64,000 nt of DNA from Desulfocurvus vexinensis DSM 17965 (lineage in GTDB: Bacteria > Desulfobacterota > Desulfovibrionia > Desulfovibrionales > Desulfovibrionaceae), in contig NZ_JAEX01000001.1 in assembly GCF_000519125.1 (NCBI RefSeq), forward strand, positions 434,001 through 498,000, written 5' to 3'. The notes below the pieces were generated by a model, which had not been told where the DNA came from, did no database searches, and saw only the letters and a program-made list of their open reading frames with translations. A program made the position numbers and the translations under genes. This document shows positions 62,940 to 64,000 of the stretch, piece by piece. Positions within the stretch are counted from its first letter, which is position 1; the number at the start of each line of letters is the position of its first letter.

Positions 62940-63989
62940 CTACGCGGCCCCGCCCTCGGGGCCGGGGCGCACCAGCACGGCCCGGGCCACGGTGTCGGGG
63001 TCGATGTCGCGCATGCACTGCTCGCCCCGGCGGCAGCCCCGGCCCCCGTGCAGCGAGCAGGGGCGGCAGGGCAGGGGCGTTTCGATGACCACATCCTGCG
63101 GGCCGCTGGGCGCGAAGCCCCAGGCGCGCACCGTGGGCCCGAACAGGGCCACCACCCGCGTGCCCACGGCGGTGCCCAGGTGCATGGGCCCCGAGTCGCC
63201 GGTGACCAGGGCCTGGCACTGGGCGAGGATGGCGCAGGTCTGGCGGATGTCCGTGGCGTTGGTCAGGTCCGTGGTGCCCTCGGGCGGGTCCACGGCGAAC
63301 AGCGGCGCGGGATGCCTGCCGATGACCACCGTCTTCCAGCCGACCATGGCCAGGCGCTGGGCCAGAGACTGCCAGTGGCCCGTGGGCCAGCGCTTGCCCG
63401 CGTGGGTGGCGTAGGGGTGCAGGGCGCACACGGGCACGTCGTCGCCCAACCCGGCCACCAGGTCGCGCCCGTAGGCCAGCTCGTCCTCGCGCAGGTGGAT
63501 CACCGGGCGCAGGGCCTCGCGGGGCGGGGCCTCGCCCAGGACGGCCAGGGCGTAGCGCTGGGGCACGTTCAGGCGCTCCAGGCGCGCGCGCAGCCCCTCG
63601 CCGCGCGTCAGCCCGTACAGGCGCCGCTGCACGGCGAACTTGGGGTGGCGCAGCACCGGCCCGCGCCACAGGGCCCCCAGGGCCCGCGAGCGCAGGGTGC
63701 CGTGCAGGTCGAGCAGGCCGAAGCCCTCGTGGCGCGCGGCCAGATCGCGGCAGGCCTTGAGCCACGCGGCGCCGCGCAGGGCCCCGGCCTCGGGCAGAAC
63801 GAGCTTTTTCACGGCGGGCAGCCCCTGCAGGGCCGGGGCGAAGGCCGCGCGGGTCAGGAAGTGGAACTCCCAGCCCAGGGTGGCCCGCAGGTGTTCCAGC
63901 ACCCCGGTGGTCAGCACCACGTCGCCCAGGGCGCTCAGGCGCACCACCAGCCAGCGGTCGGGCAGGGCCGTCGTCGCGGTCGCGGTCAT
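62940..63989 (-). CDS. LPS heptosyltransferase-family protein (glycosyltransferase 9)
   Basis: The product is 349 residues. The N-terminus (WLVVRLSALGDVVLTTGVLEHLR) and C-terminus (LVTGDSGPMHLGTAVGTRVVALFGPT) are the two signatures of the ADP-heptose:LPS heptosyltransferase family. It adds a heptose or related sugar to the inner core of LPS. The exact position (WaaC/WaaF/WaaQ) cannot be assigned. It starts 11 bp from the window end; the adjoining ATGA-like bases suggest an upstream coupled gene outside. Confidence 0.9.
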   Translation of the reverse strand: MTATATTALPDRWLVVRLSALGDVVLTTGVLEHLRATLGWEFHFLTRAAFAPALQGLPAVKKLVLPEAGALRGAAWLKACRDLAARHEGFGLLDLHGTLRSRALGALWRGPVLRHPKFAVQRRLYGLTRGEGLRARLERLNVPQRYALAVLGEAPPREALRPVIHLREDELAYGRDLVAGLGDDVPVCALHPYATHAGKRWPTGHWQSLAQRLAMVGWKTVVIGRHPAPLFAVDPPEGTTDLTNATDIRQTCAILAQCQALVTGDSGPMHLGTAVGTRVVALFGPTVRAWGFAPSGPQDVVIETPLPCRPCSLHGGRGCRRGEQCMRDIDPDTVARAVLVRPGPEGGAA

Positions 63990-64000
63990 GGCGTCATCCC

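Overview
The window is a very GC-rich (roughly 70 percent) stretch of bacterial chromosome. Its gene content points to a Gram-negative anaerobe of the Desulfovibrionales type. The signs are lipid A and heptose genes, SelB with an apparent selenocysteine-containing DsrE-family protein, HypF for NiFe hydrogenase maturation, a large FAD/Fe-S D-lactate-dehydrogenase-like enzyme, TauE/SafE sulfite-exporter-type permeases beside a two-component system, a canonical sigma-54 promoter, and a TRAP-type binding protein. The assignment is inference from content, not from a marker gene. I see no insertion sequence, integrase, phage gene, CRISPR array or rRNA. This is core chromosome with short transcription units and many GC-rich hairpin terminators.

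Layout. 1-9.1 kb: end of a glycosyltransferase gene, a short MoaE, a large membrane TPR protein with a CCHC zinc knuckle and an RGG tail, an SDR oxidoreductase, a sensor diguanylate cyclase, and small membrane, FlgM-like and TPR genes. 9.1-15.1 kb: a minus-strand operon for nucleobase/nucleoside salvage (BMP-type binding protein, ATPase, two permeases, cytosine deaminase) behind a consensus sigma-54 promoter. 15.2-15.4 kb: a 228-bp compound palindrome. 15.5-19.7 kb: potABCD polyamine importer with a candidate 41-residue leader ORF. 19.8-24.6 kb: rRNA-type methyltransferase, tRNA-Ala(CGC), VOC protein, selB, small exported protein, tRNA-His(GTG). 24.6-34.9 kb: murA, a Gfo/Idh oxidoreductase divergent from lpxB, comEC, trpS, a rhomboid-independent site-2-type protease, a receiver protein, a ThiS-like/TtuA-like tRNA thiolation pair, and a DUF3568 lipoprotein. 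35-43.7 kb: two glycosyltransferases, mltG-ruvX, the FAD/Fe-S dehydrogenase and a solute-binding protein. 43.8-55.1 kb: hypF, then a plus-strand signalling/transport cluster (TauE/SafE, receiver, histidine kinase, receiver, TauE/SafE, companion membrane protein, PEP-utilising enzyme). The cluster faces the DsrE-family gene. 55.3-64 kb: nth-tgt-ydcF operon, PilZ-like protein, DUF89/ARMT1-like protein, lipoprotein, TRAP binding protein, heptosyltransferase.

The most notable item is at 54740-55060 on the minus strand. The DsrE-family reading frame is interrupted by an in-frame TGA at the position where relatives have a cysteine. The family homology continues past it, and a perfect 8-bp stem with a GGT loop sits 21 nt downstream, as expected for a bacterial SECIS. 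A conventional gene caller would truncate this gene. selB, the selenocysteine-specific elongation factor, lies in the same window at 21604-23517.

Most protein starts were chosen by Shine-Dalgarno spacing, operon overlap or family length and often differ from the longest possible frame. In this GC range the antisense and shifted frames are open for thousands of bases and were discarded.
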